Shown here in pieces: positions 46,427 through 54,929 of a stretch of DNA of 64,000 bases. This DNA is from Prevotella corporis DSM 18810 = JCM 8529 (lineage in GTDB: Bacteria; Bacteroidota; Bacteroidia; Bacteroidales; Bacteroidaceae), in assembly GCF_000430525.1 (NCBI RefSeq), contig NZ_AUME01000002.1, forward strand, positions 1 through 64,000, written 5' to 3'. The first letter of the stretch is position 1. Every line of letters begins with the position of its first letter. Position numbers and translations under genes: made by a program. A model generated the notes under the pieces. The model was not told where the DNA came from. It worked only from the letters and a program-made list of their open reading frames with translations, and did no database searches.

Positions 46427-46837
46427 ATGAAAAGAAACACCAAGTATATATTTGAAACACGCATGGAAGTGCGCGACTACGAGTGCGATATCCAAGGCAT
46501 CGTTAACAATGCGAACTACCTTCACTACACTGAGCACACCCGACACCGCTTCATCCGCTCGCTCGGCATCAGCTTTTCGAAACTCCACGACAAGGGAATT
46601 GACCCCGTCGTGGCACGAATGCAACTCGAATACAAGACTCCGCTGACCTGCGACGATGAGTTCATCTCCCGACTGGGGCTTCGCAAGGAGGGCATCCGTT
46701 ACGTATTCACCCACGATATCTTCCGTGCCAGCGACGAACGGCTTTGCTTCCATGCCGACGTTCACCTCGTTACCATCATCAATGGCAAGATGGGCGAGAG
46801 CGAAGACTACGACAAGGCTTTCGCACAAGTACTCTGA
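46427..46837 (+). CDS. 4HBT-type acyl-CoA thioesterase (YbgC/FadM-like)
   Basis: 136 aa, single hot-dog domain of standard length. It hydrolyses acyl-CoA or acyl-ACP thioesters. EVRDYECDIQGIVNNANYL carries the catalytic Asp region of the family (usually D-x-x-G-x-V-x-N), and YTEHTRHRFIRSLG completes the first helix. Starts 2 nt after the DUF2851 stop. Confidence 0.92.
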   Translation: MKRNTKYIFETRMEVRDYECDIQGIVNNANYLHYTEHTRHRFIRSLGISFSKLHDKGIDPVVARMQLEYKTPLTCDDEFISRLGLRKEGIRYVFTHDIFRASDERLCFHADVHLVTIINGKMGESEDYDKAFAQVL

Positions 46838-46948
46838 CGCAACGAGCCACCGTACCCAGCCTGTTGCACCGACACCCCTACGCCCCACCCACATAGCAAT
46901 GACAGCCAGTAGGATATCGGACATTTAAAAGACTAATAAACACTCCTC

Positions 46949-48073
46949 ATGTCACAGGAAACCATCAATACCATCGCACTAACACGAATTGGCTATTTCA
47001 GCTCTCCCGGTTTGCTCGACCTTTATCGAAGAGCTGGCTCGGCAACGGCCGTCATTGACAACAGAAACCACATACGCGACATTCTCCCCGATGCCTCAGA
47101 CCATCTCATCGAAGGATTGAAGAACTCCGAAAACGCAGTGAAACAGGCAGAAGAAGAACTGGAATACGACGAGAGGCACGGCATCAAAGCACTCTGTTTC
47201 AACGACAACAACTATCCGCAACGCATGCGAGAATGTCCCGATGCGCCACTTGTCCTCTACCGAATGGGCAATGCTAACCTCAACAAGCGGCACATTGTCA
47301 ACATCGTTGGCACGCGCCATTGCACCAACTACGGACAAGACATCATACGGACATTCACCAAAGAGTTGCGGACACTTTGTCCCGACGTGCTCATTGTCAG
47401 CGGTCTGGCCTACGGAGTTGACATCTGCGCACACCGCTCGGCACTGGAAAACGGATTCGATACCGTAGCAGTGTTGGCACATGGGCTCGACACCATCTAT
47501 CCGAGCTCACACCGAGAGACGGCTCTCAGGATGTTGGAGAACGGCGGACTGCTGACAGAATACACCATCAGCACTAAGCCGAAAGCCCAAAACTTTGTAC
47601 AACGCAACCGCATTGTGGCTGGCTGCTCGGACGCAACGATACTCGTGGAGTCGGCAAGCAAGGGCGGAGGACTCATCACCTGTGGCATAGCACGCAGCTA
47701 CAACCGTGACGTGTTTGCCTTTCCGGGCAACATCGGCGCTGAATACAGCGAGGGGTGCAATAATATTATCCGTGACAATGGGGCAAGCCTCATCACCTCC
47801 GCCATCGATTTCGTGAAGGCAATGGGCTGGGGCGACGATCTACTGTTGGAGAAATCGCTGCAACAAGGCATTGAGCGCACGCTTTTCCCCGACCTATCGG
47901 CCGACGAACAAACCGTGGTTGATGTGCTACAGAAGAACAACGACCTGCAAATCAACCTCCTATCCGTGCAGACAAGATTGCCGATATCGCGTCTCACAGC
48001 TCTTCTTTTCGAACTGGAGATGAAGGGAGTGGTCAAGGCTCTGGCTGGCGGCAGCTACCATTTGCTGATGTAG
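46949..48073 (+). CDS. dprA: DNA processing protein DprA
   Basis: 374 aa. Loads RecA onto incoming single-stranded DNA during natural transformation. N-terminal SAM-like helices (1-75), a Rossmann-type core with VGTRHCTNYGQDI, GLAYGVDICAHRSAL, VLAHGLDTIYPSSH, RNRIVAGCSDATILVES and GNIGAEYSEGCN, and a C-terminal winged helix (about 310-374). All hallmarks are intact. No other competence gene is visible here. Confidence 0.96.
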   Translation: MSQETINTIALTRIGYFSSPGLLDLYRRAGSATAVIDNRNHIRDILPDASDHLIEGLKNSENAVKQAEEELEYDERHGIKALCFNDNNYPQRMRECPDAPLVLYRMGNANLNKRHIVNIVGTRHCTNYGQDIIRTFTKELRTLCPDVLIVSGLAYGVDICAHRSALENGFDTVAVLAHGLDTIYPSSHRETALRMLENGGLLTEYTISTKPKAQNFVQRNRIVAGCSDATILVESASKGGGLITCGIARSYNRDVFAFPGNIGAEYSEGCNNIIRDNGASLITSAIDFVKAMGWGDDLLLEKSLQQGIERTLFPDLSADEQTVVDVLQKNNDLQINLLSVQTRLPISRLTALLFELEMKGVVKALAGGSYHLLM

Positions 48074-48189
48074 TCCAAAGAAGCTGTTGACAAAACGACA
48101 CTGGCCACTCGCCACACCACCGTACTGACATGCCTCACATTGGGTTCCACCGCCCCCGCCGGTAGCGAAGAAATGGTTGGAACACAGCC

Positions 48190-49134
48190 TCAACCGTTGC
48201 GTATCAACGCCTCAACCACCTGTTCCTGCTCCCTGTAGAATCCTTTCTGCTCCACTTCGCTGGCGGGCTGCACGCTCTCAAGACTCGCCATCAGGTTCTG
48301 CATCTCCCAAGTGATGGAATATCCCGCCTGCTTTCGTGTGGCAATACATTTATCCAATTCATATTTTGCCTTGCGCTTGTCGTCAACGAACAACATGCTG
48401 GCCAGCTGAAATCGCATGCGTTGTCGGTATTTCTCCTCCCGTTGCGCAACGATGGCCCGACACAACAGAGCAATCTTGGCACCACGGTCATCCAACAGTT
48501 CCGCAAGTTCTTGATACAGATACGACTTGCGGTGACGCTGCAACAAGTGGCGATAGATGTTCACAGCCTTCGTCTTTTTGCCCATTATCGTATAGATGAC
48601 AGCCTTGTAGCGCTGGTTGTTCATGTTGTAGGGACTGTGTTTCAAGGCCTCGGCTAATATCGGGGCGGCTTTCAGCGCCATATCCACGGTGGGTTTGCCT
48701 TCCACCTCACAGAAAACTTTCCCCACCACACGCATTCCAATCGACTGTATGGGATGCCCGTTGCTCTGCCCCATCGTCCAATCGTCGTCGGTAAGTCTGT
48801 CGATGCCCCATTCTGTAATGAAATCGAGCATGGAGAAATCAGGATGATGGCCGAAAACAAGCAGCGCGGCGCGCATCATGGCAGACTGTCCGCGCAAGTC
48901 CTTGTCATCCATCGTCGGATAGAGGCGTAACAGACTCCTGAAAATTTTATACGCTTCCTCCAACCTACGCTGCTGATACCGCAACCGCATCATATCAACT
49001 CCTACCCAAAACATGGCTATCGTGGTGTAGTGTCCCTTGTGGACGGCATACATGGGCTTAATGGCTTCATAGGCTTCCTCTATCCGTCCTTGTTTTCTTA
49101 ATCTCAAAACGTCACTTACTTCCATAGTACTCAT
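48190..49134 (-). CDS. Helical-repeat (TPR-like) protein of unknown function
   Basis: 314 aa, all helical, no signal peptide. Degenerate TPR-like pairs are visible: RLRKQGRIEEAYEAIKPMY, RRLEEAYKIFRSLLRLYP and KAVNIYRHLLQRHRKSYLY. The start MELRKAG-like pattern is found in uncharacterised Bacteroidetes TPR proteins. It is convergent with dprA and divergent from the phosphodiesterase gene. No function can be assigned. Confidence 0.75.
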   Translation of the reverse strand: MSTMEVSDVLRLRKQGRIEEAYEAIKPMYAVHKGHYTTIAMFWVGVDMMRLRYQQRRLEEAYKIFRSLLRLYPTMDDKDLRGQSAMMRAALLVFGHHPDFSMLDFITEWGIDRLTDDDWTMGQSNGHPIQSIGMRVVGKVFCEVEGKPTVDMALKAAPILAEALKHSPYNMNNQRYKAVIYTIMGKKTKAVNIYRHLLQRHRKSYLYQELAELLDDRGAKIALLCRAIVAQREEKYRQRMRFQLASMLFVDDKRKAKYELDKCIATRKQAGYSITWEMQNLMASLESVQPASEVEQKGFYREQEQVVEALIRNG

Positions 49135-49153
49135 CTCCCTTGCATCTTTCTTA

Positions 49154-49161
49154 CAAAGATA
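49154..49161 (-). promoter_or_regulatory. Predicted -7 box of the TPR-like gene
   Basis: TATCTTTG on the minus strand, 20 nt upstream of ATG 49134. Confidence 0.55.
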
Positions 49162-49215
49162 ATGATTATAAACCGAAATTGTGAAAGATAAATGCTAATT
49201 TTGAATTAATCGTCG

Positions 49216-49223
49216 TACCTTTG
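49216..49223 (+). promoter_or_regulatory. Predicted -7 box of the phosphodiesterase gene
   Basis: TACCTTTG (TAnnTTTG), 17 nt upstream of ATG 49241; back to back with the minus-strand promoter. Confidence 0.55.
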
Positions 49224-49240
49224 CAGCAAAACAAGAGAAT

Positions 49241-49789
49241 ATGAAATATTTGTTGGTATCTGATATACACGGTTGCCGTCCGGCATTGGAGACCGTGTTG
49301 AAATTCTATGACGAGCAGCACTGCAACATGCTTTGCATTCTCGGCGACATACTCAACTATGGTCCGCGGAATTCTATCCCAGATGGACTAGACCCGAAGG
49401 GAATAGTGGAAATCCTCAATGCACGGGCCAGCGACATCGTGGCCATTCGGGGAAACTGCGACGGCGAGGTTGACCAAATGCTGCTCCACTTCCCTATACT
49501 TGGCGACTATCTGCTGCTGGTTGACGAGGGGAAGAAGCTGTTTCTCACCCACGGGCATGTCTATAACAAGGACAAGATGCCACAAGGGCATTTCGACGCC
49601 ATTGTTTACGGCCATACGCATCTCTGGGAAATGACTCCCATCGATGGCACAGTGGTATGCAATACGGGATCGATAACGTTTCCAAAGGGCGGAAACGAAC
49701 CGACATTCATGACCTACGAGCATGGAACGTTCACGGCCTACAATCTGGAAGGCAAGAAATTGAAGGAGTATTCTTTAGCGAAAAGATAA
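49241..49789 (+). CDS. YfcE/MJ0936-type metallophosphodiesterase
   Basis: 182 aa calcineurin-like phosphoesterase. The two-metal site is complete: SDIHG (D-x-H), LGDILNYGP (GD), RGNCDGEVD (GNxD with Cys where His is typical), LTHGHVY and YGHTHLWEM. Relatives hydrolyse phosphodiesters such as bis-pNPP or small nucleotides; the natural substrate is unknown. Confidence 0.92.
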   Translation: MKYLLVSDIHGCRPALETVLKFYDEQHCNMLCILGDILNYGPRNSIPDGLDPKGIVEILNARASDIVAIRGNCDGEVDQMLLHFPILGDYLLLVDEGKKLFLTHGHVYNKDKMPQGHFDAIVYGHTHLWEMTPIDGTVVCNTGSITFPKGGNEPTFMTYEHGTFTAYNLEGKKLKEYSLAKR

Positions 49790-49900
49790 CCAGTGGTTAG
49801 GTGGGAGGAGAGAAATATCCCATAAAAAAGTATTAACAAAACCGCTTTCATCATTAAGCACGCAACCATCTGACAATCAACACAATGCAACTTACTAAAC

Positions 49901-49966
49901 AAAAGGTCACCTTTCGTCTGATGAAAGGTGACCTTTTGCATTGCGATAGCTGACCTTCTGCACGCT
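49901..49966 (+). repeat. Intergenic 22-nt array, locus 9 (three units)
   Basis: Units at 49901, 49923 and 49945: AAAGGTCACCTTTCGT, AAAGGTGACCTTTTGC and ATAGCTGACCTTCTGC. The first two contain perfect odd-length palindromes AAAGGTNACCTTT. Between convergent genes. Confidence 0.88.
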
Positions 49967-50073
49967 GATTCCTCAGCTTTTGGAAAGCAATTGCAAAAAT
50001 CTTTACAAAATCTGTCTGTCACTCGCCAGACAAGTCGCAAACTAACGGCATCGCTCACGTCAGCAACGGTGGT

Positions 50074-51090
50074 TCAACAACTGTACAAAACTTGTATCAC
50101 CGTTTGGCCCACGGCTTGCAAAGTGTTTTTGTCGATGTGCTCCATCGTGTCGCTTACAGTGTGCCATGTTGGCCCAAAAGAACTCCTTGCGTAATCAGGA
50201 TAATAGGGAATGATGTCTATTGTGGGAATGTTGGCATTCTGATTGAGGGGATAATGGTCGTCGGTGACCATGCCGCCATCGGCATCTGGGAAGAAGCTGC
50301 CGAAGCCTGCCACACGCGCAGCTGCCCAAACCTTATTAACTACATCGGGGGCAAACTGTTTAGAGACGCCCTCACGATAGAACTGCGCGCCCTCTCCACC
50401 TACCATATCGAGCAGGATGGCGAACTCTGGACGGAATCCTTCGGGGAGGTTCTGCGAGAAATAGGTCGAGCCCAGTGCCCAGCTGTCGCCCGTATCCTGA
50501 TAATTGGTCTCCCATTGTGGCAGCCCCCAGTCTTCGGCATCGAAGCAAATGAAGTCCACTCCCACATTCAGGCTGCTGTCGCTTTGCAACAAGCGTGCGA
50601 TTTCAATCATCACGGCCACTCCCGAAGCACCGTCGTTGGCTGCCATCACTGGTTTTTTGTGGTTAGTGGAGTCGGGATCGTTGTCCGCCCACGGGCGACT
50701 GTCCCAATGGGCGCAGAGCATGATGCGGCGCTGTGCCTGCGGATTGAAGCTGGCAATGATATTGGTGGATTTCAGTATCGTACCGTCGTAGGCCTTGAGA
50801 TCGGCCTTTTGCGTCACCACGTCGCATCCGTATTGTCTGAATTTGTCCATAATCCACTCGCCGCACTTCTCGTGTGCCGTTGAGTTCATTGTGCGCGGAC
50901 CGAATGCACACTGTGCTGCCGTGAAGGCATAGGCAGAGTCGGGATTAAACTTAGGCCCAACGGGCTTGGCAGCGGTTTCGTTTTCAGTTTCAGTTTCTGA
51001 CGTATTGCTGCTTTTCTGTCCCTTGCAGCTGGCGACGGAGAATGCCAATGCCAGTGCTGCAGTGCAGCAGAGAAAAAATTTCAGTTTCAT
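50074..51090 (-). CDS. M28-family lipoprotein, glutaminyl-peptide cyclotransferase-like
   Basis: 338 aa. Type II signal peptide MKLKFFLCCTAALALAFSVASC with lipobox VASC. The M28 core has CAHWDSRPWADND, GASGVAVMIEIAR, FICFDAEDWG (metal-binding Glu), LLDMVGG and VTDDHYPLNQ (metal-binding His). The WGLPQWETNYQDTGDSWALG stretch and overall length resemble animal-type (type II) glutaminyl cyclases of oral Bacteroidetes, which form N-terminal pyroglutamate on exported proteins after signal cleavage before Gln. An aminopeptidase role is the alternative. Confidence 0.85.
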   Translation of the reverse strand: MKLKFFLCCTAALALAFSVASCKGQKSSNTSETETENETAAKPVGPKFNPDSAYAFTAAQCAFGPRTMNSTAHEKCGEWIMDKFRQYGCDVVTQKADLKAYDGTILKSTNIIASFNPQAQRRIMLCAHWDSRPWADNDPDSTNHKKPVMAANDGASGVAVMIEIARLLQSDSSLNVGVDFICFDAEDWGLPQWETNYQDTGDSWALGSTYFSQNLPEGFRPEFAILLDMVGGEGAQFYREGVSKQFAPDVVNKVWAAARVAGFGSFFPDADGGMVTDDHYPLNQNANIPTIDIIPYYPDYARSSFGPTWHTVSDTMEHIDKNTLQAVGQTVIQVLYSC

Positions 51091-51161
51091 ATTATGCTAT
51101 TCTTTTTTATTGTTTACTTGTTGCAAGGTGTCGATTGACTGCCCCCACCTTTATTGTTTGC

Positions 51162-53024
51162 TTACTTTCTTGATGCTTGAACCTGTGCCATGACACGCAG
51201 CCAGTTGCCTCCCCACACCCTCTCTATGTCGCGTTCGTTGTACTTGCGGCGCAGAAGATGGAGCGTAAAGTTGATCATCTCGCTGGCATCGGCCATGCCT
51301 CGTACGGTTCCGTCACCATCAAAGTCAGTGCCGATTCCCACATGCTCGATTCCCATGACGTCGATGGCATGCTCAAGATGGGCTATGGCATCGAGTATGG
51401 TGGCCTCGCCTCGCTTGGTGAGGAACCCTTTGTAAAGCGTTATGTGGGCAACACCACCCTTCTTGGCCAGCGCTCGCATTTGTTCGTCAGTGAGATTTCG
51501 AGGAACATCACAGAGAGCCTTACTGTTGGAGTGGCTGCAAACGATGGGCTGACTGCTGATTTCGAGTGCGTCGTAGAAGCTTTTCTCCGCACCATGACTC
51601 AAATCAACCATGATGCCGTTCTTATTCATCTCCTGAATCACCTCGACACCAAACTTGCTGACACCATTATGGAGGCTGCTGCCACGTGCAGAGTCGCAGA
51701 TGTCATTGTCACCGTTGTGGCAAAGGGTGATATAGACTACTCCACGCTGGGCAAAATGCTTCACATTCTCAAGTCGGTGCTCCAGTGCCAGACCGTTTTC
51801 AATAGCAAACATGATGCTGTGGCGGCCCTTCCGCTTGTCTTCGTAGAGGTCGGACGGTGTGCGAGCTATGCTCAGGTAACGACTGTTGGCCTTTACAATT
51901 TTCTCAATCTTGTCGAAGATGAGGTCGGCATAGGCCGCCGGTGTCAGATTGTCGAGCATGTCGCTGATTTCCGGGTTATATTTCTTGAGGCCCTCCACAT
52001 CGATTTTCGATGAGAAAGTCTCGCCAATGCGCGGTTGAGGCAGATAGGCCGCCATCGTAACGGCATCTTGCCGCCCCTCAGTCATCTTGTGCAGGTCGTA
52101 GAGTATTCGTGGGTCGCGGCGGCTGAAGTCAACTCCCTGCGGAAAAAACATCGGCGTGTCGCAATGGGTGTCGAGCGTCAGGATACGTTCGTGGAGCTTC
52201 TTGGCAATATTGAAGTTGCCAGCCTGTCCGACAAACCACCTAAAGAGTTTCTGTCCTTCGGCTTCCATCCATTCAGGGTGCCACTGTACACCAACGACAG
52301 GCTTGTGTTCGGAACTCTCCATGCCCTCGATGACACCGTCGGGGGCCAAGGCCGTGACGCGGAAACGACAGCCGGCTTCTCTGACGGCTTGGTGATGGTA
52401 GGAGTTGACATAGATGGTGTCCTCCTTATACACAGCCCTCAGAATGGAGTCGGGCACGAGCGATACACTGTGGGTCGCCACCGTGAAGTCGGCATCTTGC
52501 GAATGACGGAGTTTTGCCGGCTGGAGCGTAGTCACAGTCTTGGCCTTTGCCAACTTCTTCTCCACCGTTTCCTCCACCTTTATATATGGGTCATAGATGT
52601 GTTGCTGAACCTCGCCACCCAAAGCGGTGGCCAGCACTTGCATGCCACGGCAGATACCCAATATCGGAATCTGTCGGTTGTAGGCAAGGCGAGTGATGAG
52701 CAGTTCGGGGAAATCGCGCTTGTCGTTGATGTGTCCGATGTTCAACGATGGCTCTTCGTTGGCCCACAATGGGTTCAAATCAGCCCCGCCGGTCAGCAAT
52801 AGTCCGTCAAGACATTCTAAAATGTTGACTATCACACGTTTGTCGGTAACCGGCGGAATGAGCAAAGGTGTGCCACCAGCAGCAATGACTTGTTGGTGAT
52901 ACACCTCTCGTGCAGTAACGTCTTTGTCGCCGATGTTGGCCATAATGCCAATGACCGGCTGATGGCTTCCCTCTGGATAGGTAGCGTATATTTCTTCCAA
53001 ATGCGATTCCAAGTTATAGTTCAT
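51162..53024 (-). CDS. Fusion of class I glutamine amidotransferase-like (C26) and M19 membrane dipeptidase
   Basis: 620 aa, no signal peptide. Residues about 20-270 are a PuuD-like gamma-glutamyl hydrolase: LLTGGADLNP, nucleophile Cys in LGICRGMQVLA, and VGVQWHPEWM completing the Cys-His-Glu triad. Residues about 285-620 are a renal-dipeptidase (M19) domain: TLDTHCDTP (metal His-x-Asp), ITLCHNGDND, MVDLSHGAEKSF, VCSHSNSKAL and HVGIGTDFDGDG. Joining both activities suggests stepwise breakdown of gamma-glutamyl peptides such as glutathione (inference). 70 nt upstream of the M28 gene on the same strand. Confidence 0.92.
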   Translation of the reverse strand: MNYNLESHLEEIYATYPEGSHQPVIGIMANIGDKDVTAREVYHQQVIAAGGTPLLIPPVTDKRVIVNILECLDGLLLTGGADLNPLWANEEPSLNIGHINDKRDFPELLITRLAYNRQIPILGICRGMQVLATALGGEVQQHIYDPYIKVEETVEKKLAKAKTVTTLQPAKLRHSQDADFTVATHSVSLVPDSILRAVYKEDTIYVNSYHHQAVREAGCRFRVTALAPDGVIEGMESSEHKPVVGVQWHPEWMEAEGQKLFRWFVGQAGNFNIAKKLHERILTLDTHCDTPMFFPQGVDFSRRDPRILYDLHKMTEGRQDAVTMAAYLPQPRIGETFSSKIDVEGLKKYNPEISDMLDNLTPAAYADLIFDKIEKIVKANSRYLSIARTPSDLYEDKRKGRHSIMFAIENGLALEHRLENVKHFAQRGVVYITLCHNGDNDICDSARGSSLHNGVSKFGVEVIQEMNKNGIMVDLSHGAEKSFYDALEISSQPIVCSHSNSKALCDVPRNLTDEQMRALAKKGGVAHITLYKGFLTKRGEATILDAIAHLEHAIDVMGIEHVGIGTDFDGDGTVRGMADASEMINFTLHLLRRKYNERDIERVWGGNWLRVMAQVQASRK

Positions 53025-53160
53025 TCCTCTTCTATTTTAAGATTATCTGACAGAAGCCTCAACACGAAACAACGTATTATCGTTCAGCCTCGTTCGTTCA
53101 GTGGCAGGTGGCTAATCAACTTATGAACGGCTCATTTTCTATCGGCTTTCCGTTGTTATT

Positions 53161-53625
53161 TTACAGGTTTTCGTTGATGGGAATCTCGCGTTTGATGCTC
53201 TGTTCGAGCGATATTAACGTTTCGGTCGAAACAACTCCAGGTATGGTTTGCAACTGGTTATTGAGAAGATCCATGAGCTGTTCGTTATCCTTCGCATAGA
53301 GTTTCACCAACATGGTGTAAGGGCCAGTTGTGAAATGACACTCAATAATCTCAGGAATGGCACTCATACGCTCCACCACATCATTGTACATGGAGCCTCG
53401 TTCGAGGTCGAGACCGATATATGTGCAGGTGGTATAGCCCAGACTTTTGGGGTTGACATAAAATCCACTACCAGTGATTACCCCATTTTCGATAAGGTGT
53501 TGAACACGCTGGTGGATGGCTGCGCGTGACACTCCACACTCAGCAGCTACGTCTTTGAATGGAATACGGGCATTGTGCGAGAGAATGCCGAGAATCTTTT
53601 TGTCTAATTTGTCTATCTTCTCCAT
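53161..53625 (-). CDS. Lrp/AsnC-family transcriptional regulator
   Basis: 154 aa. N-terminal winged helix KKILGILSHNARIPFKDVAA with the recognition helix in CGVSRAAIHQRVQHL; C-terminal RAM domain (about 70-150) with VVERMSAIPEIIECHFTTG and the amino-acid-binding GPYTMLVKLYAKD. It likely responds to an amino acid; the peptidase fusion gene downstream on the same strand is a possible target. A TAAATTTG box at 53684-53691 (minus) is the likely promoter. Confidence 0.93.
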   Translation of the reverse strand: MEKIDKLDKKILGILSHNARIPFKDVAAECGVSRAAIHQRVQHLIENGVITGSGFYVNPKSLGYTTCTYIGLDLERGSMYNDVVERMSAIPEIIECHFTTGPYTMLVKLYAKDNEQLMDLLNNQLQTIPGVVSTETLISLEQSIKREIPINENL

Positions 53626-53683
53626 TACCTTTAGGTTTAGATCTTGCTTGAGGCAAGTAAGTTAACTGTTTACAATTTGAAAG

Positions 53684-53691
53684 CAAATTTA
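53684..53691 (-). promoter_or_regulatory. Predicted -7 box of the Lrp gene
   Basis: TAAATTTG on the minus strand, 59 nt upstream of the start codon. Confidence 0.5.
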
Positions 53692-53727
53692 GAAATTATA
53701 AATGATATAAACAACAAAAAGTCACAA

Positions 53728-53751
53728 AAAATGCGCCTATTGGCGCATTTT
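53728..53751 (-). terminator. Rho-independent terminator of the FKBP cluster
   Basis: Perfect 10-bp stem AAAATGCGCC/GGCGCATTTT (53728-53737, 53742-53751), tetraloop, T-run on either strand; 42 nt after the stop of the FKBP gene. Confidence 0.85.
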
Positions 53752-53793
53752 GTTTGTCAAATAGCTAAACCACCCTTTTCGGAAGGGCTGCTT

Positions 53794-54834
53794 TTATTTC
53801 TTCTTTGCTCTGACAGCAGCCTTCTTGGCACTGGTTCGGGCGGTCGTTGCTGCGCCCTGAGTTGCCGTTGCTTTGCCCTGAGCTGGTTTTTGGCTGGCAG
53901 TGGCAGGCTTTGGTTGAGCTGACGCTTCTGGTTTCTTCTCAATCCCTTGTAATTCGAGGGTGAAAATAAGTGTGGAATATGGGGCAATGTCTGCGCCCGC
54001 TCCACGTTCACCATACGCAAGGTGCTGAGGGACATAGAGTTCCCACTTCGAACCTACTGGCATCATGGTCAAAGCCTCGGTCCAACCTTTGATAAGACCG
54101 CCGACACCGAAGGTATCGTTGGATGTTCCGTGGCGTGAGGTCGCGTCGAACACCTTTCCATCTATGGTCCGACCTTCGTAAACAACCGTTACTCTGTCGC
54201 TGACTGTCGGTATTTTGCCAGTTCCCTTGGTAAGAATCTTGTACTGTAGGCCACTCGGAAGTGTAACAACACCAGGCTTTGTCTTGTTATCGGCAAGGAA
54301 TTTCTCACCTTTTGCCTTCATAGCCTTGTCCTTCTGCGCCTTCACCTTCATCTGTTTTTCCTGAAAGAACTGCTCTGCATCGCCTTGTTTGAGCACCGTT
54401 GTGTCCTTCTCCAATGCGGCAACAAATCCCTTGAACAACATATCGGCATTGATTTGCTCATCCGTGCCTTCAAATTGCTTAGTTATGCCAGGCAACTTGA
54501 ACTTTTCCACTTCGACAGCGATCTGCAATCCGGCAGTGTAGGGTGATAAAGCAGCCTCCTTACGTCTGGCAATGCCCTCCTTCAGGCCACGCATGAAATC
54601 TGGCAGCTGCTCTTTTTTCACGCCAAACTGATTCTCTATAAAACCTTCCAGTCCACGAGTCATCGCCATACCTGCCGCATAGCTGACAGAATCTGAGGTA
54701 TTGGCAAGTGAAACCTTCTCCTCGACAACTCCAACCTGATCCTTGTTCTTCTTGTTCTTGCTGTTCTGCGCACTTACGGTGCAGAACGACGCACCTGCGA
54801 ATATGACAAGTGCCATCAATACGACTTTTTTCAT
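53794..54834 (-). CDS. FKBP-type peptidyl-prolyl isomerase, periplasmic, with Ala/Lys-rich tail
   Basis: 346 aa. Signal peptide MKKVVLMALVIFAGASFCTVSAQ. FkpA-like N-terminal dimerisation helices (about 40-190: SDSVSYAAGMAMTRGLEGF), then the FKBP domain with VTVVYEGRTIDGKVFDAT, GWTEALTMMPVGSKWELYVP and LAYGERGAGADI. Residues about 300-346 form a low-complexity Ala/Lys/Thr tail ending in AAVRAKKK. Third in a leftward row of three FKBP genes; a hairpin separates it from the second. Confidence 0.93.
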   Translation of the reverse strand: MKKVVLMALVIFAGASFCTVSAQNSKNKKNKDQVGVVEEKVSLANTSDSVSYAAGMAMTRGLEGFIENQFGVKKEQLPDFMRGLKEGIARRKEAALSPYTAGLQIAVEVEKFKLPGITKQFEGTDEQINADMLFKGFVAALEKDTTVLKQGDAEQFFQEKQMKVKAQKDKAMKAKGEKFLADNKTKPGVVTLPSGLQYKILTKGTGKIPTVSDRVTVVYEGRTIDGKVFDATSRHGTSNDTFGVGGLIKGWTEALTMMPVGSKWELYVPQHLAYGERGAGADIAPYSTLIFTLELQGIEKKPEASAQPKPATASQKPAQGKATATQGAATTARTSAKKAAVRAKKK

Positions 54835-54870
54835 ATTGCTATTGGATAATTAATACTTCTTATAAGGAAA

Positions 54871-54902
54871 GTGGATTGGAGCCGATACCGTTCCCAATCC
54901 AC
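54871..54902 (-). terminator. Hairpin between the second and third FKBP genes
   Basis: 9-bp stem GTGGATTGG/CCAATCCAC (54871-54879, 54894-54902) followed on the minus strand by a TTTCC tail. Weak T-run, so probably an attenuator or processing hairpin. Confidence 0.5.
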
Positions 54903-54929
54903 CTTATTGTCTTATCTTTTCGGACCTGA

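Noticed and set aside
51177..52013. 278-codon antisense frame within the peptidase fusion
   Set aside because: Opposite a well-conserved M19 domain; no start signals or family match.
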